DNA of 64,000 nucleotides from Cohnella thailandensis (GCF_014212135.1 NZ_JACJVQ010000032.1:98908-162907), one strand, 5' to 3'; shown: positions 39,151-48,436, numbered from the stretch's first letter. Notes: a model not told the origin generated them from the letters alone. Translations and numbers: made by a program.

Positions 39151-42100
39151 ATGAATTTTCTAAGCAGATTAAGTCTTAAGAACGGGGTCGCCGTCGTCAT
39201 CCTCTGCGTTCTCGTTCTCGGGTACGGCCTCTATTCCGCCACCCAGATCAAGCAGCAGACGTTCCCGGATCTGGAGCTTCCGGCGGTAGCCATCTCCGTC
39301 GTTCAACCGGGAGCTTCGTCGGAGGAGATCGAATCAAGCCTTACGAATCCGATAGAGGATACGTTAAAGAGCTTTAAGGGCTATGATTCCTTAACGAGCT
39401 CAACGACGGAGAACGGAGCAAGTCTCTTTATCCAATTCCCGTTCGGAACGGATATGGAGAAGATGTCCGCGGACGTGGAGACGGCTCTGGCCAAGCTCGC
39501 GCTGCCGGATAACGCGAGCGTTACGGTTCAGCGGTTGTCCGCCGGATCGGTTCCGGTCTACCAGGCAGCCGTATTCTCCGAGGGAGACGGCCCGGATTCC
39601 GATGCGCTGGCCGCGAAGCTCAATGACGAGATCGTGCCTAAGCTTCAGAAGCTTGAAGGGGTCAGTTCGGTAACGTTGGACGGAACGAAGACGGAGAAAG
39701 TGAATATCGTCGTCGATAAAGAGAAGGCGAACCGGTACGGGATCTCGCTCGGCTCCATCCAAACCGCCATTCAATCGCTTGACTATGCGGTTCCGCTAGG
39801 GAACGTAAGCCAAGACGAGACGACGATTCCGGTCCGGCTGGTCGGCAGCATCGACTCGCTCGACCAAATCCGGAACATAGGCATCGTCGGCTCCGCGGCA
39901 GGACAAGCGGCGCAAGGAGGAATGCCCGCAGCCGTTAAGGTGAAATTATCCGATATCGCCACGGTAACGACGGTTTCCTCTCAGGATAGCATTACGCGCT
40001 ATAACGGCACGCCGAGTTACGTGATCGGCGTCGTCAAGAACCAGGACGCGAACACCGCGGACGTCGCGGACGAAGTCAAAGAAGTTCTGAACGATTATCA
40101 GGATAAAGGCGAGCTTGACCTTCACGTGATCCAAGACCAAGGCGAAGCCATCGAAGAATCCATCTCTTCGCTTGTTCGCGAAGGCTTGTTCGGCGCTTTG
40201 TTCTGCGTCATCATCATCTTCTTGTTCTTGAGAAACGTTAGAGCGACGATCATCTCGATTCTCTCTCTTCCGATTTCGATCTTCGCGACCATCGCGGTTA
40301 TGGATCAAATGGGATATACGTTGAACATCATGACCCTCGGCGGTATCGCCGTATCCGTCGGGCGGATCGTCGACGACAGCATCGTCGTTATCGAGAATAT
40401 ATTCCGATGGCGCCAAGAGAAGGGCAAGGGAATGAACGGCAAGGAGCTTGCGTTTAAGGCGACCAAGGAAGTCATCGGCGCCGTCGCTTCTTCGACGATC
40501 GCAACCGTCGTCGTCTTCCTGCCGCTTGCTTTCGTGAGCGGCATTATCGGGGAGTTCTTCCGTCCGTTCTCGATCGCCGTCGTCGTCTCGATCCTGTCGT
40601 CCCTGCTCGTTGCCGTCATGCTTATTCCGGTCCTCGGAGCGAAGTTTTTCAAGAACGTCAAACCTCACAAGGAAGGCAAAGGGGTACTGGCCCGTTCCTT
40701 CGAGAAGGTGATAACCGGCGCTCTGAAACGCAAAGCGATCGTGCTCGCCGCCTCGGTCGCGCTTCTCGTCGCTTCTCTTTGCACGATTCCGGCCTTAGGC
40801 GTCGCTTTCTTGCCGGCAGATTCGGTGCCGACGGCTTCGATCGAAGTAACTCTTCCCGCGCAAAGCTCTCAAGATCAAACGAATAAGGTTGCGGAGCAGA
40901 TCGAGGATTATGTCGCCAAGCTTGAGGGGATGAGCAATTATCAGGTAAGTATCGGCGGCGGAGGTTCCGGCAATCCTTTCGGCGGGGGCGCCGCGCAGAA
41001 CAACAAAGCGACGGTAACCGTCCAATTCTCGGATGATTCGGACGTAGAGCGCACCGTCGAGCAAGCGAATATCGATCTGCCGGCGTTGGCCAACGCGGCG
41101 GTAGAGGGGACGACGGTGACGGCGAAGGAAGGCGAGCAGCAAGGCTTGCCGTCCGGCAGCGGAATCGATGTCACCTTGTACTCCGGCAACGTGGAGCATC
41201 TGTCCCAAGCCGCCAAGCAGGTCGAGCAGCTCATGTCTTCCCATGCGGATCTTAAGGATACCGACAACAACATGAATGACGTCTCGCCGAAATGGGTGCT
41301 TACGCTGAATGAGAAAGGTATCGATTCCGGCGTATCGGCCATGGCCGTCATGCAAGCCGTGAACGAGCAGCTGAAGCCGGTCGATGCCGGGACATATGCG
41401 TTGGACAATAAGAATCAGGACGTAACGATCTCTTATGCGCAGCGGATCGGCTCCCGCGAAGAGCTGGAGAATATCGCGATCCCGACTGCCGCAGGAATGT
41501 TGACTCTGAAGGATATCGCGAATGTCGACGTCCAGAACGCGCTGGCCACGATCAACCACGATGACGGGAAGACTTATGCCGAGGTTAGCGCAACGATCAA
41601 GGACGGTGCCGATACCGCTGCCGTGACGAACCAAGTCAAGAAAGATATTCAGAGCTTGGCGCTGCCGTCCGACGTGGAGATCAGCTTCGGAGGAGGACTC
41701 GCGATGATCGCGGAGGGCTTCGCCAGCATCGGAATCGCGATGGCCGTCGCGGTCGGGCTCGTGTTCCTCGTCATGAGCATGACGTTCGGCGGCATCGTCA
41801 CTCCGTTGATCATTCTGTCGTCCTTGATCTTCATTCCGGTCGGATCGCTGACCGCGCTTCTGATTACGGGACAGGCGCTGTCCATGAGCGCGATGATCGG
41901 CATGCTGATGCTCGTCGGCATCGTCGTCACGAACGCCGTCGTGCTCCTCGACCGCGTCGAGAAGAACCGCCGGTCCGGCATGGCGATTACCGATGCGATT
42001 ATCGAAGCGTCGACGACCCGCCTGAGACCGATCCTGATGACCGCATTCGCGACCATGCTGGCCTTAATGCCGCTCGCCTTATCGGGTTCTTCGACCAGCT

Positions 42101-42234
42101 TGATCTCCGGCGGCCTGGCGATCACCGTCATCGGCGGTTTGTTCACGTCGACGCTGCTGACGCTGGTCGTCGTACCGGTCGTCTACGAGCTCGCCTGGAA
42201 AAAACGCAAGGTTCGCGAGATAGAGGACTTCTAA
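39151..42234 (+). CDS. RND efflux transporter permease (SwrC/YerP-like)
   Basis: 1027 residues, the AcrB/SwrC size. N-terminal helix, first periplasmic-type domain (ATQIKQQTFPDLELPAVAISVVQPGASSEEIE), helices 2-6 with the proton-relay aspartates in GGIAVSVGRIVDDSIVVIENI, second large external domain and helices 8-12 (GMLMLVGIVVTNAVVLLDRVEKNRRSG, RLRPILMTAFATMLALMPLAL). In a monoderm cell it works without an outer-membrane channel; SwrC of B. subtilis exports surfactin. There is no adaptor gene nearby. A two-component system precedes it and probably regulates it. The second external domain has a glycine-rich insertion (GGGGSGNPFGGGAAQN). Confidence 0.93.
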   Translation: MNFLSRLSLKNGVAVVILCVLVLGYGLYSATQIKQQTFPDLELPAVAISVVQPGASSEEIESSLTNPIEDTLKSFKGYDSLTSSTTENGASLFIQFPFGTDMEKMSADVETALAKLALPDNASVTVQRLSAGSVPVYQAAVFSEGDGPDSDALAAKLNDEIVPKLQKLEGVSSVTLDGTKTEKVNIVVDKEKANRYGISLGSIQTAIQSLDYAVPLGNVSQDETTIPVRLVGSIDSLDQIRNIGIVGSAAGQAAQGGMPAAVKVKLSDIATVTTVSSQDSITRYNGTPSYVIGVVKNQDANTADVADEVKEVLNDYQDKGELDLHVIQDQGEAIEESISSLVREGLFGALFCVIIIFLFLRNVRATIISILSLPISIFATIAVMDQMGYTLNIMTLGGIAVSVGRIVDDSIVVIENIFRWRQEKGKGMNGKELAFKATKEVIGAVASSTIATVVVFLPLAFVSGIIGEFFRPFSIAVVVSILSSLLVAVMLIPVLGAKFFKNVKPHKEGKGVLARSFEKVITGALKRKAIVLAASVALLVASLCTIPALGVAFLPADSVPTASIEVTLPAQSSQDQTNKVAEQIEDYVAKLEGMSNYQVSIGGGGSGNPFGGGAAQNNKATVTVQFSDDSDVERTVEQANIDLPALANAAVEGTTVTAKEGEQQGLPSGSGIDVTLYSGNVEHLSQAAKQVEQLMSSHADLKDTDNNMNDVSPKWVLTLNEKGIDSGVSAMAVMQAVNEQLKPVDAGTYALDNKNQDVTISYAQRIGSREELENIAIPTAAGMLTLKDIANVDVQNALATINHDDGKTYAEVSATIKDGADTAAVTNQVKKDIQSLALPSDVEISFGGGLAMIAEGFASIGIAMAVAVGLVFLVMSMTFGGIVTPLIILSSLIFIPVGSLTALLITGQALSMSAMIGMLMLVGIVVTNAVVLLDRVEKNRRSGMAITDAIIEASTTRLRPILMTAFATMLALMPLALSGSSTSLISGGLAITVIGGLFTSTLLTLVVVPVVYELAWKKRKVREIEDF

Positions 42235-42254
42235 AACTTTAGGATTTAGCCTAT

Positions 42255-42280
42255 GGGCGATCGCGTTAAGCGGTCGCCTT
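42255..42280 (+). terminator. Possible terminator after the RND gene
   Basis: Stem ggcgatcgc/gcggtcgcc with a gttaa loop, followed by tttgcgctt, a weak T-run. It lies 20 bases after the stop. Confidence 0.5.
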
Positions 42281-42292
42281 TGCGCTTCATGG

Positions 42293-42320
42293 TTGGCATA
42301 GCGGGCATGCCCGCTATAAT
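42293..42320 (+). promoter_or_regulatory. Promoter with a perfect 20-bp palindrome before the AraC-type gene
   Basis: TTGGCA (42293-42298), 16-bp spacer, TATAAT (42315-42320). A perfect uninterrupted palindrome, atagcgggcatgcccgctat (42298-42317), fills the spacer and runs into both boxes. Lacking a loop it is more likely a dimeric repressor's operator than a hairpin. Confidence 0.72.
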
Positions 42321-42345
42321 AAAGGGGAGGAGGAGGACCGTCCCC

Positions 42346-43158
42346 ATGACCAAACGAAAGATAGCATTCTATCGCGATGAACGGCTTCCTTTCTTGGAAG
42401 CCAAACGATGCGAAGCGAACGAGTTGGCATACCGCAAGCACTTTCACGAGGAATACTCCATCGGTCTAATTTATGAAGGCGCAACGAACGCTTGGTGCGA
42501 AGGCCGTTCGTTCCGAGTCGAAACGGGCAACGTAATCAGCTTCCCGCCGCACATGCTGCATGCATGCCAGCCGGAACCGGGAGCCGATTGGAAGTACAAG
42601 ATGCTCTTCATCCGCAGAGAGTGGCTCGAAGGGTTGGAGAGAAACGAGCTCGCACGGCTGCGGATTCCGTTTCTGTTGGGCGATGCCAAACGGGCGAGGG
42701 TGAGCCTGCACTTCGAAGGTACGATGAACGCTTTGGAGAATCGCAGGGACCCTCTAGAGGTCGAGTCGACCCTGATCGAGCTTATCCAAGAAGTTGCGCG
42801 AAGAGACGAGGAAGATCAGGCTCACGGCGAACGGCTTGGGCAAGATCTTAGAACGGCGAAAAGAATCAAGGAATATATACAAGACCGCTTTGCCGAACGG
42901 ATTACGCTGGAGGAGCTTGAGAGGGAAACGGGAATCAGCCGATTCCATCTGATTCGGCTGTTTAAGCGGGACGTTCATCTGCCGCCGCATGCTTATCAGA
43001 ATCTGCTTCGCGTGAATCATGCCAAATCGGAGCTGGCGAAGCGAAGGCCGATAGCGGAGATTGCCCTCGAATGCGGGTTTTACGACCAAAGCCACTTCGC
43101 GAGGACATTCTCCCGAATCGTCGGCGCATCGCCGCGCTCCTATTCATTGTCTCTATGA
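42346..43158 (+). CDS. AraC family transcriptional regulator (cupin plus HTH)
   Basis: 270 residues from the ATG at 42346, with aggaggagg upstream. The N-terminal cupin-like sensor domain (about 15-100: YRKHFHEEYSIGLIYEGATNAWCEGRSFRVETGNVISFPPHMLHACQP) is followed by a C-terminal double helix-turn-helix (ERITLEELERETGISRFHLIRLFKRDVHLPPHAYQNLLRVNHAKSELAKRRPIAEIALECGFYDQSHFARTFSRI, described in part). Such regulators often control an exporter or amino-acid enzyme. The next gene, 81 bases on, is proline dehydrogenase-like. Confidence 0.88.
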   Translation: MTKRKIAFYRDERLPFLEAKRCEANELAYRKHFHEEYSIGLIYEGATNAWCEGRSFRVETGNVISFPPHMLHACQPEPGADWKYKMLFIRREWLEGLERNELARLRIPFLLGDAKRARVSLHFEGTMNALENRRDPLEVESTLIELIQEVARRDEEDQAHGERLGQDLRTAKRIKEYIQDRFAERITLEELERETGISRFHLIRLFKRDVHLPPHAYQNLLRVNHAKSELAKRRPIAEIALECGFYDQSHFARTFSRIVGASPRSYSLSL

Positions 43159-43239
43159 CGGGAGCAATTTCGTACAAGACGGATTTACCTTCCACGAGAT
43201 AAGCTCTAGTAGCGAAACGGGAAGGGGAGATTACGGACC

Positions 43240-44199
43240 ATGGATCATATCAAAGAATGGGAAGCCGCGTTCGCGGATGCCCTCAAATCGATTGCCCGGC
43301 GGTCGGATGTCAAGGCGTGCGTGGAGGCGGATCCCGTACTATATCCGTTGCTGCGGCGCGCGGCCGCTCGGTTCGTCACGGGAGACGCCAGGCAGGATGG
43401 CCTGACGATTGCAAGAAACTTAAGTTCGCTTGGGTATAGGGTGTCCCTAGAGTATATCGGCGAGAATACGACTGACGCGGAGGAATGCAATGCCGCTGCG
43501 AGAGAAATGGAGGAGCTGATCGGCGATCTTGGCTCAAGCAGGATGCTCGCCCGAGTCTCGTTCGACTTATCTCACATTGGCTTGCGCATCGATGACGAAC
43601 TGGCTTACGAGAATTTAATGAAACTGGCGGCAACGGCGGATAAGAGCGGAATCGAGCTCTTCATCAGCATGGAGGAGTCGGCCAAGACCGATGAGATCCT
43701 GGCGATACACGAGCGCGCCGCCAGGATACATTCGCACGTCGGCATCACTCTGCAAGCCCACTTGCATCGCTCGGAAGAGGATGCGAGAAAGCTGCCCGCG
43801 AATTCGCTCGTTCGTGTCGTTAAGGGCGCCTACAAGGAGCCGGATACGATCGCGCTGCCGCGATCGGGGAAGCTGAACGAACGTTTCTTAACGATAACCG
43901 AACAATGCGTACGCAACGGACATCGAGTTTCCTTCGCCACTCATGACGAAAGCCTGATCGAGGAGGCGATCGCAAGGAAGTGGCCGGCGAGCGGCCGCTT
44001 TGAATTCGAGACGCTGTACGGAATTAAGCCCGATCTAAGCGCCGGTCTGCAAGAGAAGGGGCAACCGGTACGAATCTATTTGACCTATGGCCGGGAATGG
44101 TACTTGTACCTCTGCCATCGGATCGCGGAATTCCCGCCGAACCTCTATCGGGCCGTTACGGCCATGATCGGCGGAGAGGAGCTTCGGCCGCGTTATTGA
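43240..44199 (+). CDS. Proline dehydrogenase family protein
   Basis: 319 residues, the size of monofunctional PutB/FadM proline dehydrogenases of Gram-positive bacteria. TIM-barrel FAD enzyme features: VSLEYIGENTTDAEEC near 68, SFDLSHIGLRID, HVGITLQAHLHRSEEDA, LVRVVKGAYKEPDTIALP and FATHDESLIEEA. The substrate-binding helix reads YLYLCHRIAEFPPN, where typical enzymes have two adjacent arginines (YLMRRLAE), so one proline-carboxylate ligand is histidine here. It may prefer another cyclic amino acid or have low activity. It follows an AraC regulator and a terminator ends it. Confidence 0.85.
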   Translation: MDHIKEWEAAFADALKSIARRSDVKACVEADPVLYPLLRRAAARFVTGDARQDGLTIARNLSSLGYRVSLEYIGENTTDAEECNAAAREMEELIGDLGSSRMLARVSFDLSHIGLRIDDELAYENLMKLAATADKSGIELFISMEESAKTDEILAIHERAARIHSHVGITLQAHLHRSEEDARKLPANSLVRVVKGAYKEPDTIALPRSGKLNERFLTITEQCVRNGHRVSFATHDESLIEEAIARKWPASGRFEFETLYGIKPDLSAGLQEKGQPVRIYLTYGREWYLYLCHRIAEFPPNLYRAVTAMIGGEELRPRY

Positions 44200-44213
44200 T
44201 CGATTCCAGAAAG

Positions 44214-44244
44214 AAGCCGTATCCCGTGAAAGATACGGCTTTTA
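44214..44244. terminator. Terminator between the proline dehydrogenase and AraC genes
   Basis: Arms aagccgtatc (44214-44223) and gatacggctt (44232-44241), 10 bp perfect, 8-base loop, followed by tta. It separates convergent genes. Confidence 0.72.
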
Positions 44245-44248
44245 CCGT

Positions 44249-45112
44249 TCACCACACAAACCGGGAAGGCGGAACCTTGTAATACTTCTTGAACGCTTTC
44301 GAGAAGCTGAACGGATCCGGGTACCCGAGCCGTTCGGCAATCTGCTGAATGGAGAAGGTTCTGCTGTACAGCAGCTCGCGGGCCCGGTTCATTTTCAACT
44401 GATAGACATAAGCCCCGGGCGTGATTCCCAAAGCTTGCTTAAAATAGAGGATAAAGTACTTCTCCGACATGCCCGCTACTTCGGCAAGCTCCGCGACGCG
44501 AAGCGGGAGGTGCAGGCGTACTTCGATATGGGAGAGGACGGGCTGAAGCGCTTCGAGATTTGCCGTCCGCTTGTTGTCCGAAGCAAGGGCGGCGAAGCTT
44601 CCCCGATAATCCCCGCAGTCAAGCCGTTCCATGATCTTGGAGAGCAGGATCGTCAGCGCTCCCTTCAGGCGTATGCCCGACATGGGGGCGCTGCCGCTAT
44701 ATCGTTCGTGCGCTTCCAGGAAAGAAGGAAGCTCTTCCTCGACAAGCGAGCTGGCTAGTATGCCGGAGATCGGATAATTATCGAGAATCCGCAATTGGTT
44801 CCCCAAGCTGAAATCGAAGTGGATAAACGCAAACCGGCAGCCGGCTCCAAGCGACGAAGCCGTGTAGGCGACCGTCGGGCTGAATAGAATTAGGTCTCCC
44901 GCCGAGGCGACATGAACTTGATCGCGGATCCGAAGCTCGATCGTTCCTTCGCGAAGATACCACAGGTCGTAATCCGGATGCTGCTTGCTCTCGATCCAAT
45001 CGGCCGGGTGATCCATCGTATTGGCGGCATTAACGCGAATTTGGATGTGCTCGGACAGCTCGTTGAAAAGATTCAGGTTCCCCAATTCCACTTTCACCGT
45101 ACCTTTAGACAA
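44249..45112 (-). CDS. AraC family regulator of the GH4 gene
   Basis: 287 residues: an N-terminal cupin sensor (about 30-130: HPDYDLWYLREGTIELRIRDQVHVASAGDLILFSP) and a C-terminal HTH (LPLRVAELAEVAGMSEKYFILYFKQALGITPGAYVYQLKMNRARELL, FSIQQIAERLGYPDPFSFSKAFKKYYKVPPSRF, described in part). The start is uncertain: TTG at 45112 has little ribosome binding site, while aaagg fits GTG codons 5-7 further in. It is divergent from the GH4 glycosidase gene, the usual layout of sugar-responsive AraC activators in Paenibacillaceae. Confidence 0.87.
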   Translation of the reverse strand: MSKGTVKVELGNLNLFNELSEHIQIRVNAANTMDHPADWIESKQHPDYDLWYLREGTIELRIRDQVHVASAGDLILFSPTVAYTASSLGAGCRFAFIHFDFSLGNQLRILDNYPISGILASSLVEEELPSFLEAHERYSGSAPMSGIRLKGALTILLSKIMERLDCGDYRGSFAALASDNKRTANLEALQPVLSHIEVRLHLPLRVAELAEVAGMSEKYFILYFKQALGITPGAYVYQLKMNRARELLYSRTFSIQQIAERLGYPDPFSFSKAFKKYYKVPPSRFVW

Positions 45113-45195
45113 AACGGATTTTCCCCATTATATCACGGTAATCTGCATGCGGATTCAAACCTTACCATATGACAGGTACGCCTTACTTTGCTGCA

Positions 45196-45223
45196 TTCCG
45201 ATTCCTCGCCGACATCCTATAAT
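45196..45223 (+). promoter_or_regulatory. Promoter of the GH4 gene
   Basis: TTCCGA (45196-45201), 16-bp spacer and a perfect TATAAT (45218-45223), then ggagggg and the ATG at 45245. The poor -35 fits activation by the divergent AraC regulator. Confidence 0.5.
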
Positions 45224-45244
45224 GGAGGCATGGAGGGGATAAAC

Positions 45245-46636
45245 ATGACCGTTCAAAAACCGAAGGTCGTCGTGTTGGGAGCAGGAAGCTTGTTCTTCGG
45301 AAGGCAATCCATCTGGCAAATGGTTCATTCGGAGCACCTGAATAAAGGAACGTTGGCCTTGGTCGATACCGACGCGGCGCGCCTGGACAAGATGGTGAAG
45401 CTCGCCCGGATGGTGGCGGCCGCCAATCGGGTCGAGCTGAAGATCGAAGGCTCGGTCGACCGTAGAGAAGTGCTTAAGGATGCGGATTTCGTCGTATTGA
45501 GTTTTGCCGAAGATACGGTGAAGTACAGGGGCATCGACTGCGCGGTTTCCGAGAAGTACGGCATTCGCATGTGCTCGGGAGATACGATCGGTCCGGGAGG
45601 GATTTTCCGGGCGATGCGCGAGCTGCCGGCGATCATGGACTGCGTTAAGGATATCGAGGAGCTCTGTCCGGACGCATGGGTTATCAACTACATTAATCCT
45701 TCCGCGGTTCACGGCATCGCGCTGTCGCGCTTTGCCCCGCAGCTCAAGAGCTTCGCGCTCTGCGACTCGCACCATATGCCGCATAAGAAGATCCTGTACG
45801 CACAGAGGGCGGGCATCATCGGGGAGAAAGGCGAGTATACCGCGGAGATCGACCGCAAGTTCGATATGCGCATCGCCGGCGTGAATCACTTTACGTGGCT
45901 GATCAAGGCGGAATACGAGGGCAAGGACGTTCTTCCGGATATCGCCGCGTCCATGAAGCGAACCGCGGAGACGGAGACGGTAGGGGGGGACGTCGGAGCG
46001 AAAGCGCTGTTCAACGATTCGATCAGCTATCAGCTCTATGAGATTTTCGGTTCCGTTCCGACCTGCACGGCGCATACGAAGGAGTATGTTCCTTACTATC
46101 AGGGTCTCGGAAAGCTGGAGGATGCCATTCCGCCGCTCTCGATCTGGGAGACGGAGGATCGGTATCGGCGCCATGAAGAGATGTGGGAACAGGTAGACGG
46201 ATTCTTGAGCGGAGCCCTCCCGATCGAATCGTACATGGATTCCTTCGGTCCCGACCATGCGACGGATATCATCGAGAATATGGTCGCGGGACTCGGCAAG
46301 CCGTTCTTCATCAACACCTTGAACCGGGGAGCCGTCACGAATATGAATGACGATGCCTTCCTGGAGCTGCTATGCGAGGTCACGATGGACGGAGTGAAGC
46401 CGCTGCATGTCGGGGAGATGCCGCGGGGCATTCGGGGCATGCAGGAGCTCGTGCTGGATACGCACGAGCTGACGGCGGAGGCCGTCGTCGAGGGGAGCCG
46501 CGAGAAGCTGAGAAGAGCGATGCTGACGGACCCGCTCGTGCGATCGATCGCCGATGCCGACCGGATCATCGATGAGCTTCTCGAACTGGAGAAGGATGTC
46601 ATTCCCGAGCGGTGGTATGCCAAGTCTATGGCATGA
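45245..46636 (+). CDS. Family 4 glycoside hydrolase (alpha-glucosidase/galactosidase/glucuronidase type)
   Basis: 463 residues from the ATG at 45245 with ggagggg upstream. The N-terminal Rossmann site is VVVLGAGSLFFGR, binding NAD; the metal-binding residues lie in ALCDSHHMPHK and GVNHFTWL. GH4 enzymes use NAD+ and Mn2+ in a redox elimination mechanism, unlike other glycosidases, and act in the cytosol on glycosides or their phosphates. The substrate cannot be fixed: the CDSHH form is found among alpha-galactosidase and alpha-glucuronidase/LplD members. Regulated by the divergent AraC gene; no transporter adjacent. Confidence 0.87.
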   Translation: MTVQKPKVVVLGAGSLFFGRQSIWQMVHSEHLNKGTLALVDTDAARLDKMVKLARMVAAANRVELKIEGSVDRREVLKDADFVVLSFAEDTVKYRGIDCAVSEKYGIRMCSGDTIGPGGIFRAMRELPAIMDCVKDIEELCPDAWVINYINPSAVHGIALSRFAPQLKSFALCDSHHMPHKKILYAQRAGIIGEKGEYTAEIDRKFDMRIAGVNHFTWLIKAEYEGKDVLPDIAASMKRTAETETVGGDVGAKALFNDSISYQLYEIFGSVPTCTAHTKEYVPYYQGLGKLEDAIPPLSIWETEDRYRRHEEMWEQVDGFLSGALPIESYMDSFGPDHATDIIENMVAGLGKPFFINTLNRGAVTNMNDDAFLELLCEVTMDGVKPLHVGEMPRGIRGMQELVLDTHELTAEAVVEGSREKLRRAMLTDPLVRSIADADRIIDELLELEKDVIPERWYAKSMA

Positions 46637-46643
46637 ATACCGA

Positions 46644-46685
46644 AACGAGGCTGCTAAGGGTCGCAGCCTCGTTCTTTTCTTTATT
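46644..46685 (+). terminator. Terminator after the GH4 gene
   Basis: Arms aacgaggctgc (46644-46654) and gcagcctcgtt (46663-46673), 11 bp perfect, followed by cttttcttta. Confidence 0.85.
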
Positions 46686-46704
46686 CTTTGCATTAAGCTG
46701 ACGG

Positions 46705-47061
46705 CTAGTCGGTCCAAACGACTTGCTCGCCGTATTTTTTGCCCCAATCGTACATGCTGCGCAGCACGGGCATGAGGCTTTCGCCATAGTCCGTCAGGGA
46801 ATACTCGACGCGCGGCGGGACCTCCGGATAAAGCTTGCGGCTGACCAGCTTGTCTTCCTCCAGTTCGCGCAGCTGATGCGCAAGCATCTTCTGGGTGATA
46901 TTCGGGATCAGCTTCCGAAGCTCGCTGAATCTCTTGGTGCCTTCGAGACCTAGGTGCCACAGAATGATCAGCTTCCACTTCCCGCCAATGACGGCAAGCG
47001 TCAGCTCCTTCTCGCAATTGATCTCTTTCAAGTTGATGCGATTTTTGACTTCCAGCGCCAT
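46705..47061 (-). CDS. hxlR: HxlR family transcriptional regulator
   Basis: 118-residue winged-helix protein of the HxlR/MarR-like type. The conserved N-terminal Cys16 (INCEKELTLAVIGGKWKLIILWHL) is the redox- or electrophile-sensing residue of this family. Further features: RFSELRKLIPNITQKMLAHQLRELEEDKLVSRKLYPEVPPRVEYSLTDYG. In B. subtilis HxlR activates hxlAB in response to formaldehyde and is divergent to it; here it lies downstream on the same strand, 128 bp after hxlB. The assignment as HxlR proper rests on the neighbours. Confidence 0.8.
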   Translation of the reverse strand: MALEVKNRINLKEINCEKELTLAVIGGKWKLIILWHLGLEGTKRFSELRKLIPNITQKMLAHQLRELEEDKLVSRKLYPEVPPRVEYSLTDYGESLMPVLRSMYDWGKKYGEQVVWTD

Positions 47062-47189
47062 CGGCCGTTCCCCCTAAGAAGAGTTTAAAAATGATAGCAA
47101 GTATACATAAGAAACTTAGGAGAGTCAAACGGTACGATAGGCGCGGTAGCAAAAAGACCGTTCAGATCGGTCGCCCGTCCGAAGGAAGG

Positions 47190-47750
47190 CTATTCGAGAT
47201 TGGCATGATTGCCGTACATGACGTCCCCGCGAAGCTGCTTAAGCTCCATCAGTTTAAGTACGATGGCATCGTAGAACAGGAGCAAGCCTTGCTCGAACAA
47301 GCTTCCCATCGGTTGAACGGTCGAGGCGGAGGAAGCTTCTTTGCTCGCGGCGGGCAATGCCGCCACCGAATCGGACATAAGCGCTAGGGTAGACTCGGGA
47401 TTAACGGTCACGAGCATGACCGAGGCGCCGATGCGTTTGGCTCTGTCGGCCATTCCGATCAGGCTTCCCGTCTCGCCCGAGCCGGAGCCGAGAACGAGGG
47501 TATCGGACGAAGAGATCGCCGGGGTGATCGTCTCGCCCACGACGAAGGCTTGGATGCCCAGATGCATAAGCCTCATCGCGAACGCTTTGCCCATCAGGCC
47601 GGAGCGCCCGGCGCCCGCGACGAACACGCGATTCGATTGCATGAGCTTGTCCGCGAAGGAATCGACCTTATTCGGCAATTCGGAAGCGCTCCCGATCAGC
47701 TTGTCCAATTCGCCGAGTATGACGGCCGCGTAAGGCACCGAAGAACTCAT
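47190..47750 (-). CDS. hxlB: 6-phospho-3-hexuloisomerase HxlB
   Basis: 186 residues of the SIS-domain isomerase fold, close to the 185 residues of B. subtilis HxlB. Sugar-phosphate binding motifs: VFVAGAGRSGLMGKAFAMRLMHLG and VLGSGSGETGSL. It converts D-arabino-3-hexulose-6-phosphate to fructose-6-phosphate, the second step of formaldehyde fixation by the ribulose monophosphate route. Encoded 6 bases after hxlA. Confidence 0.94.
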   Translation of the reverse strand: MSSSVPYAAVILGELDKLIGSASELPNKVDSFADKLMQSNRVFVAGAGRSGLMGKAFAMRLMHLGIQAFVVGETITPAISSSDTLVLGSGSGETGSLIGMADRAKRIGASVMLVTVNPESTLALMSDSVAALPAASKEASSASTVQPMGSLFEQGLLLFYDAIVLKLMELKQLRGDVMYGNHANLE

Positions 47751-47756
47751 ATCCGG

Positions 47757-48386
47757 TTACCCCTTGATCATCTGCCGCATTTGCGAAGCGACATCGGCTT
47801 TGTTCTCGGCGCCGGTAATGCCGCCGCCGACGATGACGAGATCCGGATTCGCGGAGATCGCTGCCTGAAGCGTGTGCAGCTTGATACCTCCGGCTACCGC
47901 GGTCTTCGCATTCCGGACGACGGATTTGATCGTTTGAAGCTCCTCGAAGGAGTTTTTGCCGGCGGCTTGCAGGTCGTACCCCGTATGGACGCAGATGTAA
48001 TCGACGCCTAACGCGTCGATCTCCTTCGCGCGTGCCGCGATGTCTTTGACATTGATCATGTCGACCATGATCCTGCGGTTCTGCTTGCGGGCTTCCTCCA
48101 CGGCTCCTCTGATCGTGGAGTCGTCCGCAGCGCCCAGAACCGTAATGATGTCGGCGCCCGCTTCCGCGGCTTTCATGATTTCATAGCCGCCGGCGTCCAT
48201 GATCTTCAAGTCGGCAAGCACTTGAAGGGAAGGGAACGCTTCTTTGAGCGCTTTGACCGCGTGAAGCCCTTCGTTGATGATAATCGGCGTCCCGATCTCT
48301 ACGATATCGACATAAGGCTCGACTTCCTTCACGAGCTCGATCGCTTCCGGTATGTTGACTAGATCCAGCGCAAGCTGCAATTCCAT
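47757..48386 (-). CDS. hxlA: 3-hexulose-6-phosphate synthase HxlA
   Basis: 209-residue OMP-decarboxylase superfamily TIM barrel, about the length of B. subtilis HxlA. Typical active-site strands: QLALDLVN, DIVEIGTPIIINEG, VLADLKIMDAGGYE (DxKxxD) and VVGGGITGA. It condenses formaldehyde with ribulose-5-phosphate. With HxlB it detoxifies formaldehyde; in a non-methylotroph this is a stress pathway. The ATG at 48386 follows aaggaga. Confidence 0.95.
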   Translation of the reverse strand: MELQLALDLVNIPEAIELVKEVEPYVDIVEIGTPIIINEGLHAVKALKEAFPSLQVLADLKIMDAGGYEIMKAAEAGADIITVLGAADDSTIRGAVEEARKQNRRIMVDMINVKDIAARAKEIDALGVDYICVHTGYDLQAAGKNSFEELQTIKSVVRNAKTAVAGGIKLHTLQAAISANPDLVIVGGGITGAENKADVASQMRQMIKG

Positions 48387-48436
48387 GGTTTAATCTCTCC
48401 TTGGGAATAAGTTTGGCGTTTCGTTCCGCAAGGAAG

